Assembly: GCA_015063485.1 (NCBI GenBank)
Contig: SVUA01000015.1
Coordinates: 1 to 37,441 of the forward strand
Direction: 5' to 3'
Length of the DNA: 37,441 nt
Origin: Oscillospiraceae bacterium
GTDB lineage: Bacteria > Bacillota > Clostridia > Oscillospirales > CAG-272
A program made the translations under genes and the position numbers. Positions within the stretch are counted from its first letter, which is position 1. Each line of letters opens with the position of its first letter. Of the stretch, positions 7,397 to 15,957 are shown one piece after another. A model generated the notes under the pieces. It searched no databases and was not told where the DNA came from. It saw only the letters and a program-made list of their open reading frames with translations.

Positions 7397-8071
7397 TTAA
7401 AGCGAAGTAAGGAATTTTCCGAGCGATTTTGCTATGTATTCGTGTCCCTCGTCGTTAAAATGAAGTCCGTCTACTGTATATTTTTCTTTGATATTTTCAT
7501 CGTTGGGGTCTAATCCGAGGTTTTCGAAGAGGTCAAGAACGGGGACGTCAAGCTCTTTTCCGCGTGCCTTTATTACGTCAACGTATGCTTGCAGAGGCTT
7601 TGCGCAAGGCTTTTTGATGGGACGTGGAGAAACCTGTTTGTCCGATATGCCGTTATAATTACAATGAGCGGGAGTCATGAATACGACGGTCTTATTAGCA
7701 TATATTTCTTTTAAAATGTTCATTAGAAAATATACCGCTCCGCAGAATGTTGCGGGAGTTTTGTCATTCATCTCTCCAAACGGAGCATCGCCGCTGAGGT
7801 AGTCGTTAACTCCACCGAAAACAACGACGATATCCGCATGCTTTTTCATGTTGTAAGCTCTGCCGCAGAAGCAAAGGTCGGTGCGAGGATTAGCGCTTGG
7901 AACACTTTGATGCGCAAGACGTGATCCGCCAACGCCGTAGGTATATACTTCTGCGAGGTCATACATTTTCTTTAAGCGGTTGTCGTATCTGTTTTCGGCA
8001 TGATTTGAAACGCCCGCGCCCTCGGTTATGCTATCTCCGAGAAAATTTATTACTTTTCCTTTAAGTTCCAT
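7397..8071 (-). CDS. SGNH/GDSL-family hydrolase
   Basis: 224 residues, with no signal peptide, so probably cytoplasmic. Block I is INFLGDSITEG with the nucleophile Ser14. Block II is the YGVGGSRLA glycine, block III is VVVFGGVNDYLSG and block V is DGLHFNDEGHEY with the Asp-His pair. All four SGNH oxyanion and catalytic positions are present. Such proteins deacetylate sugars or hydrolyse acyl esters; the substrate is not readable. AAGGAG lies before the ATG. It is divergent from an isomerase/HAD operon, which hints at carbohydrate metabolism. A second SGNH gene at 33601-34376 is broken. Confidence 0.9.
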   Translation of the reverse strand: MELKGKVINFLGDSITEGAGVSNHAENRYDNRLKKMYDLAEVYTYGVGGSRLAHQSVPSANPRTDLCFCGRAYNMKKHADIVVVFGGVNDYLSGDAPFGEMNDKTPATFCGAVYFLMNILKEIYANKTVVFMTPAHCNYNGISDKQVSPRPIKKPCAKPLQAYVDVIKARGKELDVPVLDLFENLGLDPNDENIKEKYTVDGLHFNDEGHEYIAKSLGKFLTSL

Positions 8072-8106
8072 TTGAGTTCTCCTTAAAACACAAAATATAC
8101 AAGAAT

Positions 8107-8135
8107 ATTATACTCTTTTTGACGCTTGTTGTCAA
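8107..8135 (-). promoter_or_regulatory. Promoter of the SGNH hydrolase
   Basis: On the minus strand, TTGACA (8130-8135), 17-base spacer and TATAAT (8107-8112): a near-perfect sigma-A promoter. Confidence 0.82.
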
Positions 8136-8188
8136 TAGAGAAAATGTTTTCTTTTGTATTGAAAACTTTTCAAAGTTTCAAAAATATA

Positions 8189-8217
8189 TTGATATAAAAA
8201 GAGAAGTGTGCTATAAT
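8189..8217 (+). promoter_or_regulatory. Promoter of the isomerase-HAD operon
   Basis: TTGATA at 8189-8194, 17-base spacer, TATAAT at 8212-8217. It places the start of transcription near 8224 and so excludes a longer upstream reading frame from 8119. Confidence 0.8.
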
Positions 8218-8244
8218 TTATTTACAAAACTAAAAGGAGCGAAA

Positions 8245-9111
8245 ATGATGAAAAAATTACGCATAAGTTCAGATTTTAATCTCTGTTACAGAACGACAGA
8301 GGGTATTTCCGAGTATATAAAAGAGGGATTGCTCTTTTTTAAGGAGAATGGGTTTGATGCGGCTAATTTTGGCATGGGAATGTTAGATCTTTTGTCGGAC
8401 GGTTGGCAAGAGCTTGTTGAAAAGGCCGTTATCGATTCTAACGAGATAGGTGTAAAATTCGAGATCTGCCATCTTCCTTTTCTTGGCGGAGGTGGAATGA
8501 AAGATGCCGAATACATGTCTATATTTGATAAAAAGATGTATAATTCTATCGATGCTGCGGTGCTTCTCGGCGCTAAATACGCAGTAGTTCACCCCAACGC
8601 ACCAACTGTTCCTATGATAGATTACGATGCGAAGGCGCAGTATGATTCTGTAATGAAGCATCTCGCGCCTTATGCGGAGTATGCATCAAAGGTTGGCTTG
8701 GATATAGTCATTGAAAATATGCGTGTCATTCACGGAATGAGGCACTCTCACAGATATTGCCAGACGCCAGAGGAGCTTTGTGAGGTAGCGGATGCGCTCG
8801 GAATAGGCGTTTGCTGGGATTTCGGACACGCAAACATAAGCGGTGTAAAGCAATCCGAGGGACTTGCCTACGTGGGCAAGAGACTCAAGGTGCTTCATGT
8901 AAATGATAATACGGGAATCGATGACGATCACGTAGCTCCGTTTATGGGAAGTGTGGATTGGCGCGATGCTATGCACGGCCTTGCTCTTTGTGAGTTTGAC
9001 GGACTTTTTAATTATGAAATAAAGGTTCACAGGCAACCCGCTTCAACGCGCGTATCCTTTGCAAAATATCTCGTTGACGTTGCCAATGAGCTTATGACCT
9101 ACATTAAGTGA
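8245..9111 (+). CDS. Sugar phosphate isomerase/epimerase (AP endonuclease family 2 TIM barrel)
   Basis: 288 residues from ATG 8245, chosen because AAAGGAG ends five bases upstream and the promoter lies at 8189-8217. The barrel shows conserved metal-site strands: FEICHLPF, KYAVVHPNAP, DIVIENMRVIHGMRHSHRYC, GVCWDFGHANISG, LKVLHVNDNTGIDDDH and FNYEIKVHRQP. These match the xylose isomerase-like TIM-barrel family, in which Glu, Asp and His ligands hold a divalent ion. The exact sugar is unknown. It is followed after 18 bases by a HAD phosphatase, so the two probably act on the same sugar phosphate. Confidence 0.88.
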   Translation: MMKKLRISSDFNLCYRTTEGISEYIKEGLLFFKENGFDAANFGMGMLDLLSDGWQELVEKAVIDSNEIGVKFEICHLPFLGGGGMKDAEYMSIFDKKMYNSIDAAVLLGAKYAVVHPNAPTVPMIDYDAKAQYDSVMKHLAPYAEYASKVGLDIVIENMRVIHGMRHSHRYCQTPEELCEVADALGIGVCWDFGHANISGVKQSEGLAYVGKRLKVLHVNDNTGIDDDHVAPFMGSVDWRDAMHGLALCEFDGLFNYEIKVHRQPASTRVSFAKYLVDVANELMTYIK

Positions 9112-9129
9112 TCTGAAAGGTTTGGATTT

Positions 9130-9738
9130 ATGATAAAAAACGTTGTTTTTGATTTTGGACAGGTTCTTGTTCGTTTCGAGCCGTCTTATATGGTTGGAAG
9201 ATACGTTTCCGAGCCGAGTGACGCAAGGCTGCTTGAGACGGTGGTATTCGACCGTCTTTATTGGGATAAGCTTGACGCGGGAACTATTAGCGATTCCGAG
9301 GCGGTAGAATTGATAAAGGCGAGATTGCCCGAAAGGCTTTGGAATGTTGCGAGCGAGATATATTATAATTGGATATACAACATTCCCGAGATCGATGGAA
9401 TGAGAGACCTTGTTCTGCACATAAAAAAGGAATTTGGCGTTTCGGTATTTTTGCTTTCCAATATATCGAGATATTTTGCGGAGCATTCAAGTGAGATACC
9501 GATACTGGAGCTTGTGGACAAATGTATCTTTTCGGCGGTGTGCGGAAAGGTCAAGCCTGACCGAGATATCTATGAGTATTTATGCGAGGAGTGCAATATA
9601 GACCCGTGTGAGACGGTGTTTATAGACGACCGCGAAAAGAATACAAAGGCGGCTGAAGAAATAGGTATAACGGGATACGTATTTGACGGAGACGCGCAAA
9701 AGCTTGGTTTGTATTTGGACGGTGTTTTGAAGAATTGA
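9130..9738 (+). CDS. HAD-superfamily hydrolase (subfamily IA, YihX-like)
   Basis: 202 residues. Motif I is VVFDFGQVL with nucleophile Asp8; the usual second Asp is replaced by Gly, as in the YihX and epoxide-hydrolase-like branch (DxGxV). Motif II is FLLSNIS, motif III the Lys in CGKVKPD, motif IV TVFIDDREKN. Helical cap residues lie at about 15-80. Likely a sugar-phosphate phosphatase. It is co-transcribed with the upstream TIM-barrel isomerase and ends at a strong terminator. Confidence 0.9.
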   Translation: MIKNVVFDFGQVLVRFEPSYMVGRYVSEPSDARLLETVVFDRLYWDKLDAGTISDSEAVELIKARLPERLWNVASEIYYNWIYNIPEIDGMRDLVLHIKKEFGVSVFLLSNISRYFAEHSSEIPILELVDKCIFSAVCGKVKPDRDIYEYLCEECNIDPCETVFIDDREKNTKAAEEIGITGYVFDGDAQKLGLYLDGVLKN

Positions 9739-9744
9739 GAAAAC

Positions 9745-9770
9745 AAAAGAGCCGAAAATTCGGCTCTTTT
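9745..9770 (+). terminator. Terminator after HAD hydrolase
   Basis: AAAAGAGCCGA/TCGGCTCTTTT with a tiny A-rich loop; U-tracts on both strands serve the convergent DUF4177 gene too. Confidence 0.9.
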
Positions 9771-9787
9771 CATTTGCACTGAAAACT

Positions 9788-9991
9788 TTATATCTTTTCA
9801 AAAACAAGAGTCGCTTGAATCCTGTCTCCGCCCATAAGTCCTTTTGTTCCCGAGGACGCCGTTGAGATGGTGTGCAGACGGTATCCCTTTTCCGCCTGAC
9901 CGTTTATGATCTCCTCAAGCTCGGAAAGGTTTTTCGACCCCGCGCCTATGAATTTTTCCTTAAGAATTACTTGCAAAACAACGTACTTCAT
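9788..9991 (-). CDS. Small DUF4177-like protein
   Basis: 67 residues: MKYVVLQVILKEKFIGAGSK..., ELEEIINGQAEKGYRLHTIS, then ATLVFEK. The pattern of a beta strand, an amphipathic helix with NxxAEKGYRL, and a final strand matches DUF4177, a small alpha/beta family of unknown role found widely in Firmicutes. GAGG lies six bases before the ATG. It stands alone; the convergent terminator at 9745-9770 serves it. Confidence 0.8.
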   Translation of the reverse strand: MKYVVLQVILKEKFIGAGSKNLSELEEIINGQAEKGYRLHTISTASSGTKGLMGGDRIQATLVFEKI

Positions 9992-10130
9992 AATAATACC
10001 TCATTTCAGTTTTATATAAGTATATCCGATATACTTTCATTTTTGCAAAAAAGCAATATTTTATATAAGTCGGTTATGCAAAACGCTAAATAAATATAAG
10101 AGTTGTTTGTAAGAATCTCCAAACATTGAC

Positions 10131-10187
10131 AAACAAAATCGAATTTTGTTTAATATATATTGAATTTTAGCTTTTTCATGATATAAT
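10131..10187 (+). promoter_or_regulatory. Promoter and palindrome upstream of the secreted protein
   Basis: TTGAAT (10160-10165), 16-base spacer, TATAAT (10182-10187). Just upstream AAACAAAAT-CGA-ATTTTGTTT (10131-10151) is a perfect 9-bp inverted repeat, a candidate operator. Confidence 0.55.
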
Positions 10188-10238
10188 ATATAGCATAAAG
10201 CACATATAACTTATACAAAAAATCTGAAAGGAAAAATC

Positions 10239-13200
10239 ATGAAAAAAGCATTATCTTTTTTATTAGGAATACTAATGATCGCAACGGCGGCAATTCCTGT
10301 GTTCGCGGCGGATAATAATACTGCAGCAAATTCAGGTCCTCTTGCGATCACAGAGGTAGCTCCAAATCCGACAACTCCGTATTATGAGTATGTCGAGATC
10401 GTTAATACGTCCGATACGACCGTTGATCTTAGAGATTATTATGTCTATCGTTATTTAATGGATATGTCAGGTAAAATGAACGAGTGGACAGCGCTCAAAG
10501 GTTTGCTTGGTTGGGGAACAACGAATTGTAATGCATCTGCAAGTGCGTCTCTTTCAAGTATTAGTGCTTCTGCGGTGCAGCTTGAGACGAATGAGACTGT
10601 TATTCTTTGGTTAAAGGATAAAGCAGACGCAACGGTGGCAGGTTTCGTTAGCTATTGGGAAAATAAAAGCGGAGTTGAGATAGACGAAAGCAAGGTATAT
10701 GCAATCGACGTTACGTCGTTTGCGATGAATGACAGATATACGCAGGCGTATACCAATTCACCTTCTAAGAACGGAGCATCGGGAATTCTTCCCGATAGAA
10801 TAGGATCTTGCGCGATATCCCTTGTTCATAAGGATCATTATGTTGCTACTGCTACAGCTTATGCTACTGTAAAAAGCCTTCACGAAAATGCAGATTCTAT
10901 TGTAGTTTTATATGGCAGAGAGCTTACGGATAACACGTATGACATGGCATCAAACTTCTATTCTTTCATGGATTACGATATTTTCGTTGCCGCGCATACG
11001 AGCGGAGATTGGATAGGCAAGGGACTGTTTAACAGTCAAATTGCAGAGTCGCAAATGTACCCCGCTCTTATGATGCCAAGACCCGATGCGAGCGGAAACG
11101 TAACGCTTTCCACGGTTGCGAATAAGAGCAGCGGCACGTGGGAGATATCGGCAAGCACAGTTACCGATGGCGGATATTTTTTTGACGTAAACGTTGTTGA
11201 AATGGCAACACCCGGAAGGCTTGTTGATGGACAGTTTGGTGCTTCTTCTGCAAGACTTGCTATTACAGAGGTCATATCTTCCACGCAGGGAACAACGGCT
11301 GCCGAAAACATGTATGAATTTATCGAGGTCGTAAATACCGCAAGCGGAACAGCGATACTTGATAATTACGAGATACTTTTAAACGGTGTAACCTGTTCCG
11401 GAAAATATCCGGGAAGTATGGTATCTAATACGGTAAATACCGATTCTACTGCGGAGTTTTACCCCGGCGGACGCGCATACGCGAATGTTGGCGGAAACGT
11501 TAAGTTAGAAAGAGGACAGACTGCTGTAATATGGTTTAATAACGCAAACAGCGGACTCGATTCTGATGATTTTAAACAATTCTGGACTGATCGCGGAAAC
11601 GATATGACGGACGTTACCGTTGTTGAAGCTACCTATACGGTAGGCACGGCAAGCCGTCCAGATAAGACGGGAGAAGGTATTGCAGACCGTGGATATGGAT
11701 TTATGCCCGATACGCAGTATGCTTTTTCGTTGTATCTTATAGATACGAATAAAAATACCGTAACAGATAGCTTTTATGAAGTTAATACCTCTATCGCAAG
11801 CGGTACGGCTGCTACAGCTATTCGTAAGGAATTGCACGCGAAAGCAGACAGTGTTGCGTTTATTTATCAAAAGAGAAAAGAAGTCGCAAATCTTTCTACG
11901 AACTTTTATGGATTTGTAGATCTGTTAAAGTATAATGCCGCGGCGAACGCTATGAAGACCGAAGAAGCGGCAAAAACGGGTAAGAGCGTAAGCATTACTG
12001 CGCCTACGCCGAATACCGTAGTTAAAAAAGATATGCCGTTAGAAGCTTATTATAATTATAGCGGTGCTTATGGTGCTTCGAATTACGGTGAGATCACAAG
12101 CGTAAGACTGTACGTCGATACAGAAATGGATAGCGTACCCACGCCCGGAAAGCTTATACAGGGTCAGTTTGGGTATGATTCCAAGAACGCTGACGATAAG
12201 ATACAGATATGTGCTTACCAGACTGCCAAGAAGCTTAATGCTGACGGAACTATTGATTTAAGAATTATTGGTTGGGTTGGACTTGATGCAAGTGAGCTTG
12301 AAAATTACGATTTTATAGGCGTTGAGATCGCGGGTGCGGAGGCGGCTACCGATGCTACCGAGGGCAAAGCTGATTCAAGCAAATTTAAAGATGGAGATCT
12401 TTCCGATGCCATTTGTACCAAAGAAAAAAACATAACTACCAATAAGGTATACAACGTTATCGTCGGAGGAGATAAGCAGTATACGATCGGCACATACAAT
12501 AAGACTAACGGTTATTTGTTCGCGATAAATATTAGCGGTATTCCTACGTCAAATTGCAATCTTACCTTTAATTGCTATCTTGAAAAAGATCAAAATAAGG
12601 TTGAGACTACGGGTACATATCAAATAACAGATACGAGCAATGAGAATGCGGAGGAAGCTTTGTTGATGTCACTTAAGCAGGATATAAATACAGCTATGAC
12701 GGAAAATACAAAGGACCACAAGGTATTATTCTGCGGAGATGCTAACAATCCCACTCTTGCGGAAGGTGAGAAGGCTATCTGGGTAGAGGAGCTTTTTGAT
12801 GCTTACCCAGAATCTACCGATAAGGACGAGGCGGCTATCAAGGCAGTTTACGTATATTATCCCATGCATGACGATCCGTCACAGCTTACTGACACTCAGT
12901 TGAAGAATATGGGGGCGACCCGCGTATTCGCGTATCTCGGAATCCCCGACGGAGCGACCGCGCAGAATAAGGCAAAAGGTATGGTCTGCACTCACGGTGG
13001 CGGCGGTCAGGCTTACGCGCAATACTGTCTTGAGGCAGTGCGCCACGGTTACGCGGCTATCGCGTTTGATACCGAGGGTTGCTACGCTGAGAGTGGTATC
13101 AAAGCTTTATCGACCTTAAAAGATACTCTCGGACACAAAGGTAAGGATAAATTTACCACCGCAAAGAGCGCACTGACTGAACAGTGGATCTATTACGTTA

Positions 13201-14072
13201 TTTCGGATTGCGCGTTTATGAATACCGTTCTCCGTTCACTTGACAATGTTGACGAAACAAAGGTCGGTATCACGGGTATCTCTTGGGGCGGAATGTCGGT
13301 AACTACCGCAAGCTGCTACGACTCGCGCTTCGCGTTCTGTATTCCCGTATATCTGAGCTACTTTACGAGCAGTCAGACAAACACGGGTAAATTTGGCGAC
13401 AGCACCTATAACCCCGGATTCGATGAATTTGCGGCAGAGCTTTGGCACAATGCACAAGCTCTTGAGGGAAGCAGAGTTCCTACGCTTATAATCAATAGCC
13501 AAAAGGATACTTTTGCGGACATTTCTTCCACAATGATGACGTATAATACGCTCAAGAAAAACAATTCTCATGCGTATATGCTTATCAAGCCCGACCTTGT
13601 TCATGGACAGGCTCAAGGTGCATCTCCTGCGGAGATATATCGCTTTGCGGACTGGGTATGCAGCGGATACGCAAATGAGAAGAGCTTCTATACGTTCGAT
13701 AAAGAGATAACACACTCGCTCGGTAAGAGCTATGAGGTAAAGGTTGCCGTTCCTTCTAACATAACCGATGTGACTGCTACGCTTTATTACACTACAGAGG
13801 CACTTTCATATAGCTCGAGTTATGTTCTTGAACAGACCTTTGCGTCGGTTGCGGTCTCGCAAACAGGGGATATAACTACGGATAGCAACGGAAATTCCGT
13901 ATATACCTTTACGGTTGCTGTCCCCGATGACGCATATCTTTACTATATTTCCTTTGCTGGAGAGTCTCAGTACGATGCCGACATTACCGTTACGTATACA
14001 GATGCTTTCAAGGGTAAGATACTTGGTTCGACAGGTATCGTTGTCGTTAACGGTGGCTCGATAAACGCCTGA
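10239..14072 (+). CDS. Large secreted protein: two lamin-tail-like repeats plus alpha/beta-hydrolase domain
   Basis: 1277 residues with a Sec signal peptide (MKKALSFLLGILMIATAAIP, cleavage near VFA-AD). Two repeats follow, each opening with a lamin-tail (LTD)-like strand set: LAITEVAPNPTTPYYEYVEI (about 35) and LAITEVISSTQGTTAAENMY (about 345). Each closes with TPGxLxxGQFG (near 330 and 650). Residues 660-810 look like beta-sandwich. Residues about 820-1150 form an alpha/beta-hydrolase with an HGGGG oxyanion loop, nucleophile Ser1015 in GISWGG, Asp1090 in NSQKD and His1122 in LVHGQ. The C-terminus is beta-rich with no sortase motif or membrane anchor. The hydrolase resembles acetyl-xylan esterase/dienelactone-hydrolase types; substrate unknown. 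A 53-residue gene follows after 22 bases. Confidence 0.88.
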   Translation: MKKALSFLLGILMIATAAIPVFAADNNTAANSGPLAITEVAPNPTTPYYEYVEIVNTSDTTVDLRDYYVYRYLMDMSGKMNEWTALKGLLGWGTTNCNASASASLSSISASAVQLETNETVILWLKDKADATVAGFVSYWENKSGVEIDESKVYAIDVTSFAMNDRYTQAYTNSPSKNGASGILPDRIGSCAISLVHKDHYVATATAYATVKSLHENADSIVVLYGRELTDNTYDMASNFYSFMDYDIFVAAHTSGDWIGKGLFNSQIAESQMYPALMMPRPDASGNVTLSTVANKSSGTWEISASTVTDGGYFFDVNVVEMATPGRLVDGQFGASSARLAITEVISSTQGTTAAENMYEFIEVVNTASGTAILDNYEILLNGVTCSGKYPGSMVSNTVNTDSTAEFYPGGRAYANVGGNVKLERGQTAVIWFNNANSGLDSDDFKQFWTDRGNDMTDVTVVEATYTVGTASRPDKTGEGIADRGYGFMPDTQYAFSLYLIDTNKNTVTDSFYEVNTSIASGTAATAIRKELHAKADSVAFIYQKRKEVANLSTNFYGFVDLLKYNAAANAMKTEEAAKTGKSVSITAPTPNTVVKKDMPLEAYYNYSGAYGASNYGEITSVRLYVDTEMDSVPTPGKLIQGQFGYDSKNADDKIQICAYQTAKKLNADGTIDLRIIGWVGLDASELENYDFIGVEIAGAEAATDATEGKADSSKFKDGDLSDAICTKEKNITTNKVYNVIVGGDKQYTIGTYNKTNGYLFAINISGIPTSNCNLTFNCYLEKDQNKVETTGTYQITDTSNENAEEALLMSLKQDINTAMTENTKDHKVLFCGDANNPTLAEGEKAIWVEELFDAYPESTDKDEAAIKAVYVYYPMHDDPSQLTDTQLKNMGATRVFAYLGIPDGATAQNKAKGMVCTHGGGGQAYAQYCLEAVRHGYAAIAFDTEGCYAESGIKALSTLKDTLGHKGKDKFTTAKSALTEQWIYYVISDCAFMNTVLRSLDNVDETKVGITGISWGGMSVTTASCYDSRFAFCIPVYLSYFTSSQTNTGKFGDSTYNPGFDEFAAELWHNAQALEGSRVPTLIINSQKDTFADISSTMMTYNTLKKNNSHAYMLIKPDLVHGQAQGASPAEIYRFADWVCSGYANEKSFYTFDKEITHSLGKSYEVKVAVPSNITDVTATLYYTTEALSYSSSYVLEQTFASVAVSQTGDITTDSNGNSVYTFTVAVPDDAYLYYISFAGESQYDADITVTYTDAFKGKILGSTGIVVVNGGSINA

Positions 14073-14094
14073 ATGAAAGGAGAAAGTAATAAAT

Positions 14095-14256
14095 ATGAAA
14101 AATTACGTTAACGCGGAAATAGAGATATTTAAGCTTGATGCGGGTGAAATTATGCTTTCTTCATTCGATATATTCAGTTTCGACAGTTTTGAGACCGAAG
14201 ATCCTAACGATAAGACCTCAAAGCATTATAATAATTGGGGTAATTGGAATAGTTAG
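14095..14256 (+). CDS. 53-residue acidic peptide gene of unknown function
   Basis: The ATG at 14095 is preceded by AAAGGAG (spacing 11) and starts 22 bases after the secreted hydrolase, so both share an mRNA. The product begins MKNYVNAEIEIFKLDAGEIM, is rich in Phe, Ser and Asp in the middle, and ends in a His/Asn/Trp tail (HYNNWGNWNS). It has no signal peptide or transmembrane segment. Its brevity and bipartite look (acidic leader, unusual tail) recall precursor peptides, but no modification enzyme is adjacent. I do not recognise a family. The gene ends right at a strong terminator, which supports it being real. Confidence 0.7.
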   Translation: MKNYVNAEIEIFKLDAGEIMLSSFDIFSFDSFETEDPNDKTSKHYNNWGNWNS

Positions 14257-14302
14257 AACAAAAAAGGTTCTGCTCCTGTTTGGGAGCAGAACCTTTTTTG
14301 TT
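14257..14302 (+). terminator. Bidirectional terminator after peptide gene
   Basis: The 20-base arm ending GGTTCTGCTCC pairs with GGAGCAGAACC and its flanking T-tract; A6/T6 tracts on both sides. It overlaps the antiporter stop codon. Confidence 0.93.
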
Positions 14303-15611
14303 ATTCGGCTTTTTTATGATGATGTATGATACCTCTCGAACTTGTTTTGCCCTCGGGCTTGATCTCTCCTGCTTTAAGAAGAGCCATTTTAGTAAGAGCA
14401 GGTCCGACAAGCTCGTATATGAGAACCGCAAAGAGCGTTATTTGCGCAACTATTGCGCCTGTTTCTCCGAGCTCTGCGCCCGCTTTATTAGCCATTCCGA
14501 GAGCAACCCCCGCTTGAGGAAGGAGTGTGATACCCAGATATTTTACGATATTCGGTTCGCTTTTTGAGGCTTTTGAACTAATAAATGCTCCTGTATATTT
14601 GCCGATGGAGCGCGAGATTATGTAAACGACACCAACTATGACGATAGATATGCTCGTGAAAACGCTGAGGTCGAGCTCTGCGCCGCTCAATACGAAGAAG
14701 ATAACGAAGAGCGGAGCTGTCCAGCGGTCTACCCTGTCCATAAGCTCCTCGGAGAAGTCGCAGACGTTGCAGAATATCGTTCCGAGCATCATGCATACGA
14801 GCAGAGAAGAGAAGCCTACGTGCACGCCGCCGATATCGAATTTTATCATCGCCAGAGCAACGGTAAGGAATACGAACGTGACCGACATGGTCAAACGCTT
14901 GGAGCGGGAATGGAAAAATCTCTCGAAAAATGAGAAGAGCAAACCCATGACCGTTCCAAGAACAAGGGAAAGGATCACCTCGAGAATAGGTTCGACTATT
15001 ACGGAAACAAGGCTTATAGGTCCTGCCATCATAGCCTTTGCTATGCCGAAGGATATCGCGAAAAGCATAAGTCCGACAGCATCGTCGAGCGCGACTACGG
15101 GAAGAAGAACGTCGGTTACAGGACCTTTTGCCTTATACTGACGAACGACCATGAGCGTCGCCGCGGGAGCGGTTGCGGAAGCTACCGCGCCGAGAACGAT
15201 AGCCGCGGGGAGCGAGAGCACGTTCGGCATAAGGAAGTGAAGTCCGATAAGAGCAGCATCAACTATGATAGTCGTTACAACTGCTTGAAAAATGCCGATT
15301 ATCGTCGCTTGCCTGCCTGTTTTTTTGAGCTGTGACAGACGGAATTCGTTACCGATAGAAAACGCGATAAATCCGAGCGCTACGTCAGAAACTATTTCGA
15401 AGTAAGAGCTGCTTATCTGGTCTTTCGTGAATCCAAGAAAATATTTTGCTCCTTCAGCACCCGGAATAAAGAGCGATCCGAAAAGGAAAGGACCTATCAG
15501 GATACCTGCCACAAGATACGCTGTGACCGCGGGGAGCTTTAAAACTTTTGCCAAACGCGAAAGCATAAGTCCTGCGAAAAGCGCGATGGACAGAGTGAGT
15601 AATATCTGCAT
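14301..15611 (-). CDS. Monovalent cation:proton antiporter, CPA2/Kef-type
   Basis: 436 residues with about 12-13 hydrophobic segments, beginning MQILLTLSIALFAGLMLSRL, then LPAVTAYLVAGILIGP, the typical CPA2 second helix. Conserved central elements are DVALGFIAFSIGNEF, ASATAPAATLMVV and VALDDAVGLMLF, where the adjacent Asp pair fits the ion-binding site. There is no C-terminal TrkA-N/RCK domain; the tail is short, basic and His-rich (IIHHHKKAE). It probably exchanges Na+ or K+ for protons at the cytoplasmic membrane. GGAGG lies seven bases before the ATG. It has no obvious operon partner. Confidence 0.9.
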   Translation of the reverse strand: MQILLTLSIALFAGLMLSRLAKVLKLPAVTAYLVAGILIGPFLFGSLFIPGAEGAKYFLGFTKDQISSSYFEIVSDVALGFIAFSIGNEFRLSQLKKTGRQATIIGIFQAVVTTIIVDAALIGLHFLMPNVLSLPAAIVLGAVASATAPAATLMVVRQYKAKGPVTDVLLPVVALDDAVGLMLFAISFGIAKAMMAGPISLVSVIVEPILEVILSLVLGTVMGLLFSFFERFFHSRSKRLTMSVTFVFLTVALAMIKFDIGGVHVGFSSLLVCMMLGTIFCNVCDFSEELMDRVDRWTAPLFVIFFVLSGAELDLSVFTSISIVIVGVVYIISRSIGKYTGAFISSKASKSEPNIVKYLGITLLPQAGVALGMANKAGAELGETGAIVAQITLFAVLIYELVGPALTKMALLKAGEIKPEGKTSSRGIIHHHKKAE

Positions 15612-15866
15612 GATTACCTCCGATGTATATTATATATTAATGTAGTTTTTTGAGCACCACAAGATTATAGCATTTTATTTGGCGAATGTCAATAGAAAAT
15701 AAGATTTTTCTTTTATAATATGCACAAAGGGGCTGTCACATTTGGCAAGACCGAAAAAGTCCGAAAATAAACAAAAATGACCCATAGACTGTCAAAAATC
15801 ATAAATGAGACAGTAATAGGTTGAATTTTCAAGAAATTCTTCAATTTTAATGGACTTTTTCTACCG

Positions 15867-15916
15867 CCGTTTAGGAGGCTCGACGTACCTTTGTACGCCT
15901 CACGCCTCCTAAACGG
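15867..15916. repeat. Long palindrome in the antiporter/GH39 spacer
   Basis: CCGTTTAGGAGGC (15867-15879) and GCCTCCTAAACGG (15904-15916) are perfect 13-bp inverted arms around a smaller GTAC...GTAC hairpin. It lies in the 346-base gap 15612-15957. The rest of the gap is A/T-rich with no supported gene; a 72-codon minus-strand frame across it has no SD and looks like repeat-derived sequence. Confidence 0.75.
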
Positions 15917-15957
15917 ACGCTTCTTGCTCAAATCTGCCTATCCCCTTAAATGTTTGA

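Noticed and set aside
8119-8244. N-terminal 42-codon extension of the TIM-barrel gene
   Set aside because: The promoter lies inside it and the only good SD precedes the ATG at 8245.
15713-15931. 72-codon minus-strand frame in the antiporter/GH39 gap
   Set aside because: No SD, covers a strong palindrome, and its composition looks like repeat-derived sequence.
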